Assembly (NCBI RefSeq): GCF_045310695.1
Contig: NZ_JBJIAA010000008.1
Location: 62,001 to 126,000, forward strand
Source: Clostridium_S neuense
Lineage (GTDB): Bacteria; Bacillota; Clostridia; Clostridiales; Clostridiaceae
Length of the DNA stretch: 64,000 nucleotides
Direction of reading: 5' to 3'
In this document: piece after piece, positions 27,543-35,432 of the stretch
Numbering within the stretch: the first letter of the stretch is position 1
How the letters are laid out: every line of letters starts with the position of its first letter
Program-made: the position numbers and the translations under genes
The notes under the pieces: model-generated
The model's database searches: none
Told to the model about the DNA's origin: nothing
Seen by the model: the letters and a program-made list of their open reading frames with translations, nothing else

Positions 27543-28025
27543 TTATGTGAAAGATGCTGATTTTGGCAAATTTGTAATGTCGTAATCTAAAAAAGTACCC
27601 CAGTTTTCTACTTTATTAAAGCGAGGATTTTTGGATATAAAATAGACTAATATTGTAGCTTTGTTTAATTCAGGATGTGTACTAAAAAACTTTCTGTCTC
27701 CGTACCTAATAGCTTCTAAAGCAAGCGGCAGTTCACGTCTAAAAATGTAGTTTCTTATGGCAGCTGTTTTAGAGCCTAGCTTGCCGTCTACATGTAAGTA
27801 TACATAATAAATATAATTCTGTCCTTCTTTTATCCACTGACCAAGTACTTCATCTCTTTTGTTGTTATCAATTTTATCATAGGCATATGTTAATCCAATA
27901 GTTAAAAAGAGTTGCGCTGTTACATCAGAATGTGTCAGAGTGTAACGCCTAGGAATAATAGGGTCTGTATCAGTAACGTCTTTTCTAAATTCTACTGATA
28001 GCTTTTTAGGATTTAATTTACTCAT
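27543..28025 (-). CDS. Staygreen (SGR) family protein
   Basis: A 160-residue protein of the staygreen family (Pfam PF12638). It opens with LNPKKLSVEFRKDVT and PRRYTLTHSDVTAQLFLTIG (about residues 24-43), and continues with QWIKEGQNYIYYVYLHVDG and AAIRNYIFRRELPLALEAIRYGD, in the family order. Plant SGR removes Mg from chlorophyll a; bacterial homologues in non-photosynthetic species exist, and some have been reported to dechelate Mg in vitro. No tetrapyrrole gene is near, so the physiological substrate is open. The start at 28025 is chosen over 28031 because of AAAGGAG spacing. Confidence 0.88.
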   Translation of the reverse strand: MSKLNPKKLSVEFRKDVTDTDPIIPRRYTLTHSDVTAQLFLTIGLTYAYDKIDNNKRDEVLGQWIKEGQNYIYYVYLHVDGKLGSKTAAIRNYIFRRELPLALEAIRYGDRKFFSTHPELNKATILVYFISKNPRFNKVENWGTFLDYDITNLPKSASFT

Positions 28026-28182
28026 TAACATACTCCTTTGAAATAATTCCGATATAATAATTATATGATAGCTTGCAGAATTATGTTAAAATTTTATAAT
28101 GAATTTTTAAAGTATTATAGATAAACAACATGAAAGATTTAAATTCACAATACCAAATTTATGCTGTTAAACTATGGTTTAA

Positions 28183-28330
28183 CTCAGAGCACAACTGACA
28201 GAGTACATAGCACAGTGAAGGTAAACTTACCTTTCGTTTCTCTTAGGTAAATCTTAGAACTTATTTAGTATCAGCTGCGCTGAATATTATACTTTAAGTA
28301 AAATCTTATTTTCTAGGATAAATTTGGTCA
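28183..28330. repeat. Family-2 repeat, internally deleted copy
   Basis: Bases 28183-28298 match 3-118 nearly exactly (CAGAGCACAACTGACAGAG, CAGTGAAGG, then the same interior). The copy then jumps to TAAAATCTTA, the equivalent of 213 onward. About 94 bp, including the right inverted end, is missing between two TAAG tetramers. It lies in the 429-bp gap between the staygreen and acetyltransferase genes; the remainder of that gap shows no gene. Confidence 0.75.
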
Positions 28331-28454
28331 TAGTAATTTAAAGCTTCCAGCTTGCTTATCTATAATTAGTGAAGAGAGCATTAGGTATAATGGAAATTAT
28401 ATAGATTTAGTTCAAAAAATTACAAACAATAATATTATAGAAGGAGAGATTGCA

Positions 28455-29063
28455 ATGAACCAAAAAGAAAGAATGATGGCAGAGTTACCTTATAAAGCAT
28501 GGCTAGATGGACTTAGTGAAGAAAGAATACAAAATAAATTGAAAATATATGATTACAACTTACTTCGTCCAGATGAAGTGAAGAAAATGGAGGAGATGAT
28601 TAAAGACATACTTGGAAAAACAGGTGAGAATATTTTTGTAGAACAGCCTTTTCACTGTGACTATGGCAAAAACATTGAGGTTGGAAACAATTTTTTTGCA
28701 AATTATAATTGTACAATATTAGATGTTGGAAAGGTGATAATCGGAGAAAATGTTCAACTTGCTCCTAATGTATCAATTTATACAGCGGGTCATCCAGTTC
28801 ATCCAAAGTCCAGGAACTCTGGATATGAATATGGGATTAAGGTAACAATAGGGAGTAATGTATGGATAGGCGGAAGTGTTGTGATAAATCCTGGCGTTAA
28901 CATAGGAAATAACGTTGTTATAGGTTCTGGAAGCGTTGTTACAAAGGATATACCAGATAATGTTATTGCGGTTGGAAATCCATGTAAGGTAGTAAGAGAA
29001 ATAACAGATACAGATAGAAAGTATTACTATAAGAATAGAGAATTTGATGTTGATGATTATTAA
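28455..29063 (+). CDS. Maltose/galactoside O-acetyltransferase family (LacA/Maa)
   Basis: A 202-residue left-handed beta-helix acetyltransferase. The N-terminal Maa/LacA helical region (MMAELPYKAWLDGL) is followed by hexapeptide repeats (IEVGNNFFANYNC, VIIGENVQLAPNV, VTIGSNVWIGG, VNIGNNVVIGSGS). The catalytic His lies in YTAGHPVHP (about 112-115), and KDIPDNVIAVGNPCKVVR ends the helix. Uses acetyl-CoA to acetylate sugars, often as detoxification of non-metabolised sugar. Monocistronic; GGAGAG precedes the ATG. Acceptor unknown. Confidence 0.9.
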   Translation: MNQKERMMAELPYKAWLDGLSEERIQNKLKIYDYNLLRPDEVKKMEEMIKDILGKTGENIFVEQPFHCDYGKNIEVGNNFFANYNCTILDVGKVIIGENVQLAPNVSIYTAGHPVHPKSRNSGYEYGIKVTIGSNVWIGGSVVINPGVNIGNNVVIGSGSVVTKDIPDNVIAVGNPCKVVREITDTDRKYYYKNREFDVDDY

Positions 29064-29101
29064 ATAATAAAATAAGCGGTTGAAGTTTAGCCAGAAGGGA
29101 C

Positions 29102-29854
29102 TTATTTTTCTTTAATTATGAATTGTCTGGTTTTACCCATAATATAGGCAAGTTTTATCATAGATTTTTCTTCTGGCGACATTTCTCTATTGTACATTTT
29201 CTCAAATTGATCTATTAAAGCAGCGGTATCAATTTTTTCTTTAGGCTCAGCAGCTCTTTTATGAAAATCAAACTGATAGATATCGGGCTTTATAGTATTA
29301 TTATAAATATGTTTAAAAACCTCTCCTGTATAATAAGCGTCATTAAAGGCATCATGAAATTCGCCATTAACCTGTATATTTAAAATATCTACAGCGGTTT
29401 TTAGGCCAATTCTGGATTTTTTAGGAGCATTGAGATGTTTTGAAGCATACCTTTGGACATCAATATAGTATTTAGGAATTGATGAGCTTGGTAAATTATA
29501 AAACTTTACATTTCTTATAAGTTCTTTAATATCGCTTGTTCCCCAAACGCAGAGCACTATCTCGTCTTTATCAATAAACTTTAAAAAATCCTCATAAACC
29601 TTTACGAAGCTTTTGCATAGACTAACCTTAGAATTGCTTATTTTAGTTAGGCTTTCTACATAAGGATGAATTTTAGGATAAACAGTAGGTTTAATAAGAG
29701 CATTAAACTTGGAAATTGTTTCAAAGCTTTCATTGAGCTTTAATGCGCCAATTTGAATAATCTCAAAGGGTAAGCTTGAAGTATTATCGGACTTAGTTTC
29801 AGTGGAATCTGGATATTTTTGATTAAATTCTAAATCATATATTATATAATTCAT
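29102..29854 (-). CDS. DEDDh 3'-5' exonuclease, KapD-like
   Basis: A 250-residue exonuclease-domain protein. ExoI motif YIIYDLEFNQ (residues 3-12) with PFEIIQIGALK, ExoII-like VLCVWGTSDIKEL (about 103-115), and ExoIII GEFHDAFNDAYYTGEVF (about 170-186) with the H-x4-D arrangement. It resembles KapD-type sporulation-inhibitor exonucleases. The start at 29854 is used because the TTG six codons upstream lies within the GGAGG site itself. Acts on RNA or DNA ends; target unknown. Convergent with the acetyltransferase; an AAATAAG / CTTATTT stem (29070-29107) spans the junction. Confidence 0.8.
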   Translation of the reverse strand: MNYIIYDLEFNQKYPDSTETKSDNTSSLPFEIIQIGALKLNESFETISKFNALIKPTVYPKIHPYVESLTKISNSKVSLCKSFVKVYEDFLKFIDKDEIVLCVWGTSDIKELIRNVKFYNLPSSSIPKYYIDVQRYASKHLNAPKKSRIGLKTAVDILNIQVNGEFHDAFNDAYYTGEVFKHIYNNTIKPDIYQFDFHKRAAEPKEKIDTAALIDQFEKMYNREMSPEEKSMIKLAYIMGKTRQFIIKEK

Positions 29855-30001
29855 TGTTTCTGCGGCCTCCAAAGTTATAAATGATTCTATTTTATTATCG
29901 TTTTATTTTAAGCCAATATTTATGATTTTACACTTGTTTAAAACTTTCTTTTATGTTTAATCCATATTTAAATAAAATATAAATTTGACTTGTAGCTGGA
30001 A

Positions 30002-30030
30002 TTAAAGATAAACCACCCTGAAACTTGAAA
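30002..30030. repeat. Family-3 repeat fragment (reverse orientation)
   Basis: TTAAAGATAAACCACCCTG followed by AAACTTGAA. This is the reverse complement of the 3' module found at 17611-17637. Located 49 bp before the phosphoesterase start. Confidence 0.55.
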
Positions 30031-30078
30031 TTTTCAAGTTCCTGATTTATAAATAAAGTATAGCGGAGGTGAATAGAA

Positions 30079-31029
30079 ATGAAAAAGATTAGACTGATTG
30101 TTATTGCAGTTATTATAGTTATTACGGGTGCAATGACAGCAGTGTATATGCATATACCTAAACCTATTGCTAAAACTACATCAGCAGTAAAACCAAAGAC
30201 TGAGCTTACTTTTGCTGTATTAGGAGATGTTCACAATAGGATCGATAATCTTCAAAGAGCTATTAATGACTTATATACAATAAATCCTATTATGGATGCA
30301 CTTATATTAAATGGCGATACTGTAGATCAAGGTGTTGACAGGCAGTATGCTTCAGTAAAAAGCACTCTAAATAGGAATAAAGCTTTGCTGCCTAAAACGA
30401 TTATTAAAAATATTGGGAACCATGAATTTTTTGATTACAGCATAGGACGAAATTCACCTAAGCAGGTTAAAACTTTTATAAATAAATATCTTGAGTTTTC
30501 TGGAGAAAAGAAGGTATATCATGATAAATGGATTAAGGGGTACCATTTTATATCGCTTGGCTCTGAAGATGGTAAGTCTAAAACCACAAATTCAACAGAA
30601 GCTTCTATATCTGATATTCAATTAAATTGGTTAAATGAAAAATTAGCCCAAAATTATCAGAGGGGGAAGCCTATATTTGTATTCTTACATCAAAATTTAA
30701 AGCCCTTTTGGAATTGGGTTGGAGTTAAGCAAAGTGAAAAGGTTAATGATATACTGTCAAAATATCCAGAGGTGATACTGTTTACATCACATACGCATGC
30801 TGATATAGATGCTGGGAGTGTAGTGTTAAATCAGCCATTTACCATGGTTCACGTTCCAGCACTTCAATATACGCTTGAACCTGAAGTAAGAAGTGGCGTT
30901 ATAGTAGGCATAAATAAAAAGCAGTATATTAAAGGCTTGTATGTTGAGGTAAATGGAAATACTGTTATTATTAAAGGAAGGGATATTAAAGAAAAGCAAT
31001 GGATATTTACAAGGAAAATTTCTAACTAA
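30079..31029 (+). CDS. Membrane-anchored calcineurin-like metallophosphoesterase
   Basis: A 316-residue protein. The first ~25 residues (KKIRLIVIAVIIVITGAMTAVYM) form a signal anchor, so the enzyme is outside the membrane. Metallophosphoesterase motifs follow: FAVLGDVHNR (about 47-56), LNGDTVDQG (about 75), IGNHEFFD (about 115), FVFLHQN (about 200) and FTSHTHAD (about 237). Probably hydrolyses an extracellular phosphoester. GGAGGTG precedes the ATG. Monocistronic; substrate not predictable. Confidence 0.85.
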   Translation: MKKIRLIVIAVIIVITGAMTAVYMHIPKPIAKTTSAVKPKTELTFAVLGDVHNRIDNLQRAINDLYTINPIMDALILNGDTVDQGVDRQYASVKSTLNRNKALLPKTIIKNIGNHEFFDYSIGRNSPKQVKTFINKYLEFSGEKKVYHDKWIKGYHFISLGSEDGKSKTTNSTEASISDIQLNWLNEKLAQNYQRGKPIFVFLHQNLKPFWNWVGVKQSEKVNDILSKYPEVILFTSHTHADIDAGSVVLNQPFTMVHVPALQYTLEPEVRSGVIVGINKKQYIKGLYVEVNGNTVIIKGRDIKEKQWIFTRKISN

Positions 31030-31095
31030 TGCGTATACTTTAAAAGGAGGATTATTAAGTTTGTAGATGTATATAGCTGTGAAGCTAGGCTAGGA

Positions 31096-31812
31096 CTACA
31101 GTGAGGTACGCCTAGCATGTCTTTTTGCAATAGCAATAGCTTCCTTTAAGGAATGGTGGATAGAAATTGCTTGTTCAGGGCAGTTATTTATACAAAGACT
31201 GCAATGGGTGCAATCTGCTTCGTTTTTTATAATAGGCTTTTTATCTTTAATTTCAAATACTTTCATTGGGCATACAGCATAACATTTGTTGCAGCCAATA
31301 CATTCATTATAGCGAATTTCAACATTATGACCATTATGAACAGTATCTGTACCTTTGCAGTATTGAGGCAATATACGGTTTACAAATCTTGCTGCTTTCA
31401 TTTCATCATTTTCGTTTGGCTTTCCTTTATTACCACCTCCAACTATGATATATGGACCGGTACAATCATAACCTCTAGAGGAAAACTCACCAATGACAGG
31501 AATACCTTGCTTGTCTAAAATAGTTTTAAGGCTGTTATGGTATTTGCCGAGGAAGGGGCTTCCATGTGTAGAGAATATAAATGCCTTTTGCCCATTATTC
31601 ATTTTTCCCGCAGCCTCTAATAGCTTTGGGTGATGAGCGGTGAAGTATATTCCGGAACCAAGACCAATTATCTTATAATCTTCTATATTTTCAGATGAAG
31701 CTTCTTCACAATTCAAAAGACGGCAATTTAACTTTCTTGCCATAGCAGCAGCTAATTTTTTTGTATTTCCATGATACATTGATTCACATATAATTAAAAT
31801 TTCCTTGTTCAT
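31096..31812 (-). CDS. Flavodoxin-ferredoxin fusion (EFR1-type)
   Basis: A 238-residue two-domain redox protein. Residues 1-160 form a flavodoxin-like domain (ICESMYHGNTKKLAAAM as FMN loop, STHGSPFLGKYH). Residues 170-230 carry two [4Fe-4S] motifs, CIGCNKCYAVCP and CTHCSLCINNCP. This order is typical of EFR1 family ferrodoxins that shuttle electrons in anaerobes. AGGAGG precedes the start. Divergent from a TetR gene with a perfect inverted operator between; transcription is probably derepressed by that TetR's ligand. Confidence 0.9.
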   Translation of the reverse strand: MNKEILIICESMYHGNTKKLAAAMARKLNCRLLNCEEASSENIEDYKIIGLGSGIYFTAHHPKLLEAAGKMNNGQKAFIFSTHGSPFLGKYHNSLKTILDKQGIPVIGEFSSRGYDCTGPYIIVGGGNKGKPNENDEMKAARFVNRILPQYCKGTDTVHNGHNVEIRYNECIGCNKCYAVCPMKVFEIKDKKPIIKNEADCTHCSLCINNCPEQAISIHHSLKEAIAIAKRHARRTSL

Positions 31813-31831
31813 TTTTTCCTCCTATATAAAC

Positions 31832-31860
31832 TTCAAGTTTCACATGGTTTATCTTTAAAT
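31832..31860. repeat. Family-3 repeat fragment
   Basis: TTCAAGTTTCACATGGTTTA then TCTTTAAAT, the same module as 17611-17637. It lies in the flavodoxin leader between its promoter and start codon, and would be transcribed in the reverse sense. Confidence 0.55.
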
Positions 31861-31941
31861 ATCAAATAATAATGTTGACACTGTAAACATGGCTTTATTT
31901 TAGCACTGAAAGTTTACAGTGTCAACATAGAGTGATATAAT
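31859..31941. promoter_or_regulatory. Divergent promoters with paired TetR operators
   Basis: ATGTTGACACTGTAAAC (31872-31888) and GTTTACAGTGTCAACAT (31912-31928) are exact 17-bp reverse complements. Rightward promoter: TTTACA (31913-31918), 17 bp, TATAAT (31936-31941). Leftward promoter, mirrored: TTTACA (31887-31882), 17 bp, TGATAT (31864-31859). Each arm covers the -35 and spacer of one promoter, so one protein can repress both genes. Confidence 0.8.
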
Positions 31942-31970
31942 TTTTATAATGAAACTGAGGAGGACAGAAA

Positions 31971-32555
31971 ATGAGAGAAGATCAATATCATCATGGTGAT
32001 TTAAAACAAGAGCTTATAGATAAAGGCTTGCTGCTTTTAAATGAGGAAGGCATTGAAGGCTTTTCACTTAGAAAGGTAGCTAAAATGTGCGGCGTAAGTC
32101 ATGCTGCGCCATACAAGCATTTTAAAGATAAGGATGCGCTTATAAGCGAAATTATAAAAGAAGTTTGGAAGAAACTTTATTTATCACTGGTTGAAGTGAC
32201 AAAGCTTTATTCTAGTGATGCTAAATTGCAGTTAGTTGAAATGGGGAAAACTTATGTTAAATTTATGACTCAAAATCCTCAGTATTTAAAATTTATGTTT
32301 TTATCAGATAATAATTGCAGTGTAGATATTAAAAATGGTGAGTTTTTTGTGGAGGATGCAGCCTTTGAAGTATTAAAAAATAGCGCTGAAGTTTTTTTTA
32401 AAGAGACTAAGCTTGATAAAAAGCTTTATATGCAAAAGATATTAGGTATGTGGAGCTTAGTACATGGATTAACCATATTAATTACTCAAAAGAATCTCAG
32501 ATATGATGGGGATTATTTAGATTTGGTGGGGGAAATTATAGAAAGTAATATATAG
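31971..32555 (+). CDS. TetR-family regulator
   Basis: A 194-residue regulator with N-terminal HTH (KQELIDKGLLLLNEEGIEGFSLRKVAKMCGVSHAAPYKHFKDKDALI, about 11-57) and a TetR C-terminal domain of the WHG type (QNPQYLKFMFLS, GMWSLVHGL). GAGGAGG precedes the ATG. Its own promoter overlaps one 17-bp operator arm and the divergent flavodoxin-ferredoxin promoter overlaps the other, so it likely represses itself and that redox protein. Ligand unknown; WHG-type members often bind lipophilic compounds. Confidence 0.9.
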   Translation: MREDQYHHGDLKQELIDKGLLLLNEEGIEGFSLRKVAKMCGVSHAAPYKHFKDKDALISEIIKEVWKKLYLSLVEVTKLYSSDAKLQLVEMGKTYVKFMTQNPQYLKFMFLSDNNCSVDIKNGEFFVEDAAFEVLKNSAEVFFKETKLDKKLYMQKILGMWSLVHGLTILITQKNLRYDGDYLDLVGEIIESNI

Positions 32556-32654
32556 ATAAGAAGTATGCTTTGAATTAGTAACTTATGTTACGGACATAAT
32601 AGATACAATGCATTAAACTTTAAATAAATTAAGAAATATTTAGGAGGGTTAACA

Positions 32655-32996
32655 GTGGATGGAAAGTTTTTTAAGAATATAGAGTTTGCAAAAAAATTAG
32701 CACTTAAAGAAGAAGTTACTTATGCTAAAGGCCAAGTGGTTAGTAAGACACTTGTACAAACGGATAATGTAAGTATAACTTTGTTTTCTTTTGATAAGGG
32801 AGAGGAAATAAGTGCACATTCAGCTCCAGGAGATGCACTTGTTTATGTTATGGAGGGCGAAGTTACTATAACAATTGGAGATAATGCACCAGAGGTTGTT
32901 ACAGAAGGAAATTTCATAGTTATGCCAGCTAATATTTCTCATGCCTTAGAAGCAACAGAAAAATTTAAAATGATGTTAATAGTTGTAAAAGGTTAA
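32655..32996 (+). CDS. Small cupin-domain protein
   Basis: A 113-residue single cupin barrel: FDKGEEISAHSAPGDALVYVMEGEVTI is the first cupin motif, with the usual second His replaced in part (ISAHSAPGD), and GNFIVMPANISHALEA is the second. GTG start after AGGAGGG. Proteins of this size and context in anaerobes are often paired with hemerythrin-like or redox genes, as here (the next gene starts 30 bp later). May bind a metal or small molecule; no enzymatic role can be assigned. Confidence 0.82.
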   Translation: MDGKFFKNIEFAKKLALKEEVTYAKGQVVSKTLVQTDNVSITLFSFDKGEEISAHSAPGDALVYVMEGEVTITIGDNAPEVVTEGNFIVMPANISHALEATEKFKMMLIVVKG

Positions 32997-33025
32997 TCTA
33001 AGTTTAGGGATAGGAGCGGTATTAT

Positions 33026-33448
33026 ATGATAGACATAAGTAATTTTACAAGGCAGCATAAGGATATTTTAAGTGACATAAATGAAATTGACAAAATAGTA
33101 AATAGGCAAGACTATGAAGAGTACTTAAACGAATTTGTTTCACATATAAACAATTTATCAGGAAGATTAAAGATTCATTTAAGCTATGAAGATAAGTTTT
33201 TATATCCAAGTTTAGTCGACGGACAAGACACAGAATTGAAAAACTTGGCACAGGAGTATGCACATGAAATGGGTGACATTGCCGATGTTTTTTCACATTA
33301 CAAAAATGAATTTAACACTAAAAGCAAAATAATTGAGAGACTAGACACATTTAAAGTTAATACAAAACATATATTGGATGAAATAAAAAATAGAATTTCA
33401 AAAGAGGAAAACGGACTATATAAAGTGATTTTAGAAAAGCGATTATGA
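33026..33448 (+). CDS. Hemerythrin-like (HHE) domain protein
   Basis: A 140-residue four-helix protein of the HHE cation-binding family. Candidate di-iron ligands are His10 (FTRQHKDIL), His40 (FVSHINNL), HLSYEDKFLYP (His52, Glu56), HEMGDI (about 80) and His112 (TKHILDEI). Such proteins bind O2, NO or oxidants, useful to an anaerobe under oxygen stress. Co-oriented 30 bp after the cupin gene, so probably one operon. A family-1 repeat begins 9 bp after its stop. Confidence 0.85.
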   Translation: MIDISNFTRQHKDILSDINEIDKIVNRQDYEEYLNEFVSHINNLSGRLKIHLSYEDKFLYPSLVDGQDTELKNLAQEYAHEMGDIADVFSHYKNEFNTKSKIIERLDTFKVNTKHILDEIKNRISKEENGLYKVILEKRL

Positions 33449-33902
33449 TAAAAAATTGCGAAGTAACAATGCTTCATCACATTAAAAAAATTCTATAAAT
33501 CTAAGTGATGATTTTAAGCGAGTGCTTGCTTGAGGTATAGAAGGACAATGGGCAAAGCCCAAGCCCCGTGTATGTTTACTTGCTGAAAAAATGCTCAGAC
33601 AATTGAAATATCTAAGTATTTTATGATTTTTGAGCCAAGATTTATTAGGACTTTTTTAAATCGTTCCTTCAGCATTGTTACTTCGCTCCCACAGTGGTGC
33701 AAGGAAAAAATTCCTCTGTACCTCCGGAATTTTAGGCTTGAATCTTCGTAAGCAATTAAATCCTTGTAATATTATAATATGATTATTAAATTCTATTGAT
33801 TAACCATGTTTACAGAGAGTTTTTCGTAGAGAAACGGAGAAAAAGTTACCTTGTATTTCCGGGTTAGCGAAGTAACATTAATACGAAATCTATGCTTTTC
33901 GT
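33449..33902. repeat. Family-1 MITE-like repeat, copy B, with flanking modules
   Basis: No gene. The core element spans 33458-33686, with perfect 15-bp ends GCGAAGTAACAATGC and GCATTGTTACTTCGC. Its interior differs from copy A but keeps TTAAAAAAATTCTATAAATC on the left and GATTTATTAGGAC on the right. Beyond the right end, 33687-33745 holds a second module (TCCCACAGTGG, AAAAAATTCCTC, CCGGAATTTTAGGC) that also flanks copies C and D. A further partial end, GCGAAGTAACATTAATACG, lies at 33873-33891, just 12 bp from the EamA stop. Confidence 0.75.
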
Positions 33903-34772
33903 TTAAGCTTTCTTTTCTTTTGCAAGTATAACTGTTGAGATTAATATAAGTGCACTTCCTATGAGTAATGAAAATGTCAGCTTTTCATTCAAAAATAACA
34001 CTCCTAAAAATACGCTAACTATAGGTTCAAAAGTTCCAAGGATTGATGAAGATGACACGCCTATTATATCTATAGCTTTCAAAAGTAAAATTATTGATAG
34101 TATTGTTGAAACTATGGAAATTCCAACACAGCAAATTAAGATGTTAAAATTAAAGTTTAAAGTTATAGAATTATTAAAGGTACCACATAAAACAGTGCCT
34201 ATTGCCGAGCCTATGCAAAGATACATAGTGGTAACTCTATTATCTAAAGAATTAATACATTTTAGATTAAGGGCAATCAAGGTTAGCCCATAAGCTAGGC
34301 CGGAAAATAAAGCTAAGGAAATCCCCAAAATGCTTATAGCGTTATTTTTTAAGCCAACCAATGAATAAACGCCAACTGCAGCAAGCAGCAGAGATATAAT
34401 TTTTTTGCTGCCCATTTTATCTTTATAAAGTATAAAACTTGTAATGCAAACTATAACTGGATATATAAAATGCAGAGTAGTTGAAAGACCTGCACCTAAA
34501 TAATTATATGATATAAATAAAGCTTCAGTTGTTATGGTATATCCAGTTATACCAATAGATATGAGTAATAATACTTGCCTTATTTTTAAGTTAATATTAA
34601 TATGTATGCATTTTAAGTATAGAAATAATATTAACGCTGAAATTGAAAATCTAAATATTAATACGGCGGTTGGATTAGAACCATTAGCGTATGCAACCCT
34701 AGCTAAAATGGGCATAACTCCAAATGCTGCTGAAGATAAAAGTGCATAAGCTATTCCTTTGTAACTATTCAA
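33903..34772 (-). CDS. EamA/DMT-family transporter
   Basis: A 289-residue membrane protein with ten predicted spans in two EamA repeats: the first begins AYALLSSAAFGVMPILARVAY, and the second has SLALFSGLAYGLTLIALN and GTFEPIVSVFLGVLFLNEKL. Drug/metabolite transporters of this type usually export amino acids or other small metabolites. TTG start after GAGGAGG. Divergent from a MarR gene (164-bp gap), but the visible operator sits at the MarR promoter, so co-regulation is uncertain. Confidence 0.88.
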   Translation of the reverse strand: MNSYKGIAYALLSSAAFGVMPILARVAYANGSNPTAVLIFRFSISALILFLYLKCIHININLKIRQVLLLISIGITGYTITTEALFISYNYLGAGLSTTLHFIYPVIVCITSFILYKDKMGSKKIISLLLAAVGVYSLVGLKNNAISILGISLALFSGLAYGLTLIALNLKCINSLDNRVTTMYLCIGSAIGTVLCGTFNNSITLNFNFNILICCVGISIVSTILSIILLLKAIDIIGVSSSSILGTFEPIVSVFLGVLFLNEKLTFSLLIGSALILISTVILAKEKKA

Positions 34773-34900
34773 AACTTGTCCTCCTCTTTAGCTTAAGTAA
34801 AAAACCACAGATTATTATAACATGGATTGAAAAGCAATATGTTTGTATTTTATTAAATTCGATTATTAACTAAATTTCATATTTTATATTTATATAAATA

Positions 34901-34929
34901 TTGACAATAGTTTGATATAAAACTATAAT
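34901..34929 (+). promoter_or_regulatory. MarR-gene promoter with embedded operator
   Basis: TTGACA (34901-34906), 17 bp, TATAAT (34924-34929). Between and over them lies TAGTTTGATATAAAACTA (34908-34925), two 6-bp arms around 6 bp. A second such site is at 35372-35395. The ATG follows 7 bp after the -10 box. Confidence 0.75.
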
Positions 34930-34936
34930 GTGAATT

Positions 34937-35359
34937 ATGAAAACAACAGATATAATATCATTAATTTCAAAAATAAGGGACAATGCAAACCGGTTTATTG
35001 TAAATGAAATGGATAGCTGGGGAGTAAAAGGACTTGCACCATCTCATGGTGACATTATTTTTGCACTTTTAAAAAATGAGAAAATGACAATGAATGAGCT
35101 TGCAAGGAAAATAGGTAAGGATAAGTCTACAATAACTGCGCTTGTAAATAAATTAATAAATCAAGATTATGTTCAAAAAACCAGGGATACTGAAGATAAT
35201 AGAGTAGTATTTGTGACTTTAACTAAAAAGGGAAGAAAATTAGAACCTATGTTTAATAAAGTATCAGAAGATTTATTGTCTACGGTGTATAGGAATATTT
35301 CTCAAGATGAAAGAGAGGAGTTACTTAAAACTTTAGAAAAAATAAAAAACAACTTCTAA
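34937..35359 (+). CDS. MarR-family regulator, probably leaderless
   Basis: A 140-residue winged-helix regulator: MTMNELARKIGKDKSTITALVNKLINQDYVQKTRDTEDNRVVFVTLTKKGRKL (about 50-103) is the complete MarR DNA-binding domain. No ribosome site precedes the ATG. A near-consensus TATAAT ends 7 bp upstream, so transcription should begin at or within a base of the start codon. An operator-like palindrome overlaps this promoter and a longer version precedes the next gene, an alpha/beta hydrolase. It therefore likely represses both. Confidence 0.88.
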   Translation: MKTTDIISLISKIRDNANRFIVNEMDSWGVKGLAPSHGDIIFALLKNEKMTMNELARKIGKDKSTITALVNKLINQDYVQKTRDTEDNRVVFVTLTKKGRKLEPMFNKVSEDLLSTVYRNISQDEREELLKTLEKIKNNF

Positions 35360-35371
35360 TTTTTTTTGGAT

Positions 35372-35395
35372 AAATAGTTTCACATAAAACTATTT
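35372..35395. promoter_or_regulatory. Second MarR operator copy
   Basis: AAATAGTTT-CACATA-AAACTATTT, perfect 9-bp arms around 6 bp. It is the same motif as 34908-34925 (TAGTTT-N6-AAACTA), placed 38 bp before the hydrolase start. Confidence 0.7.
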
Positions 35396-35432
35396 GATAT
35401 AAAATTAAATTAATACGAATGGAGTGAATAGT

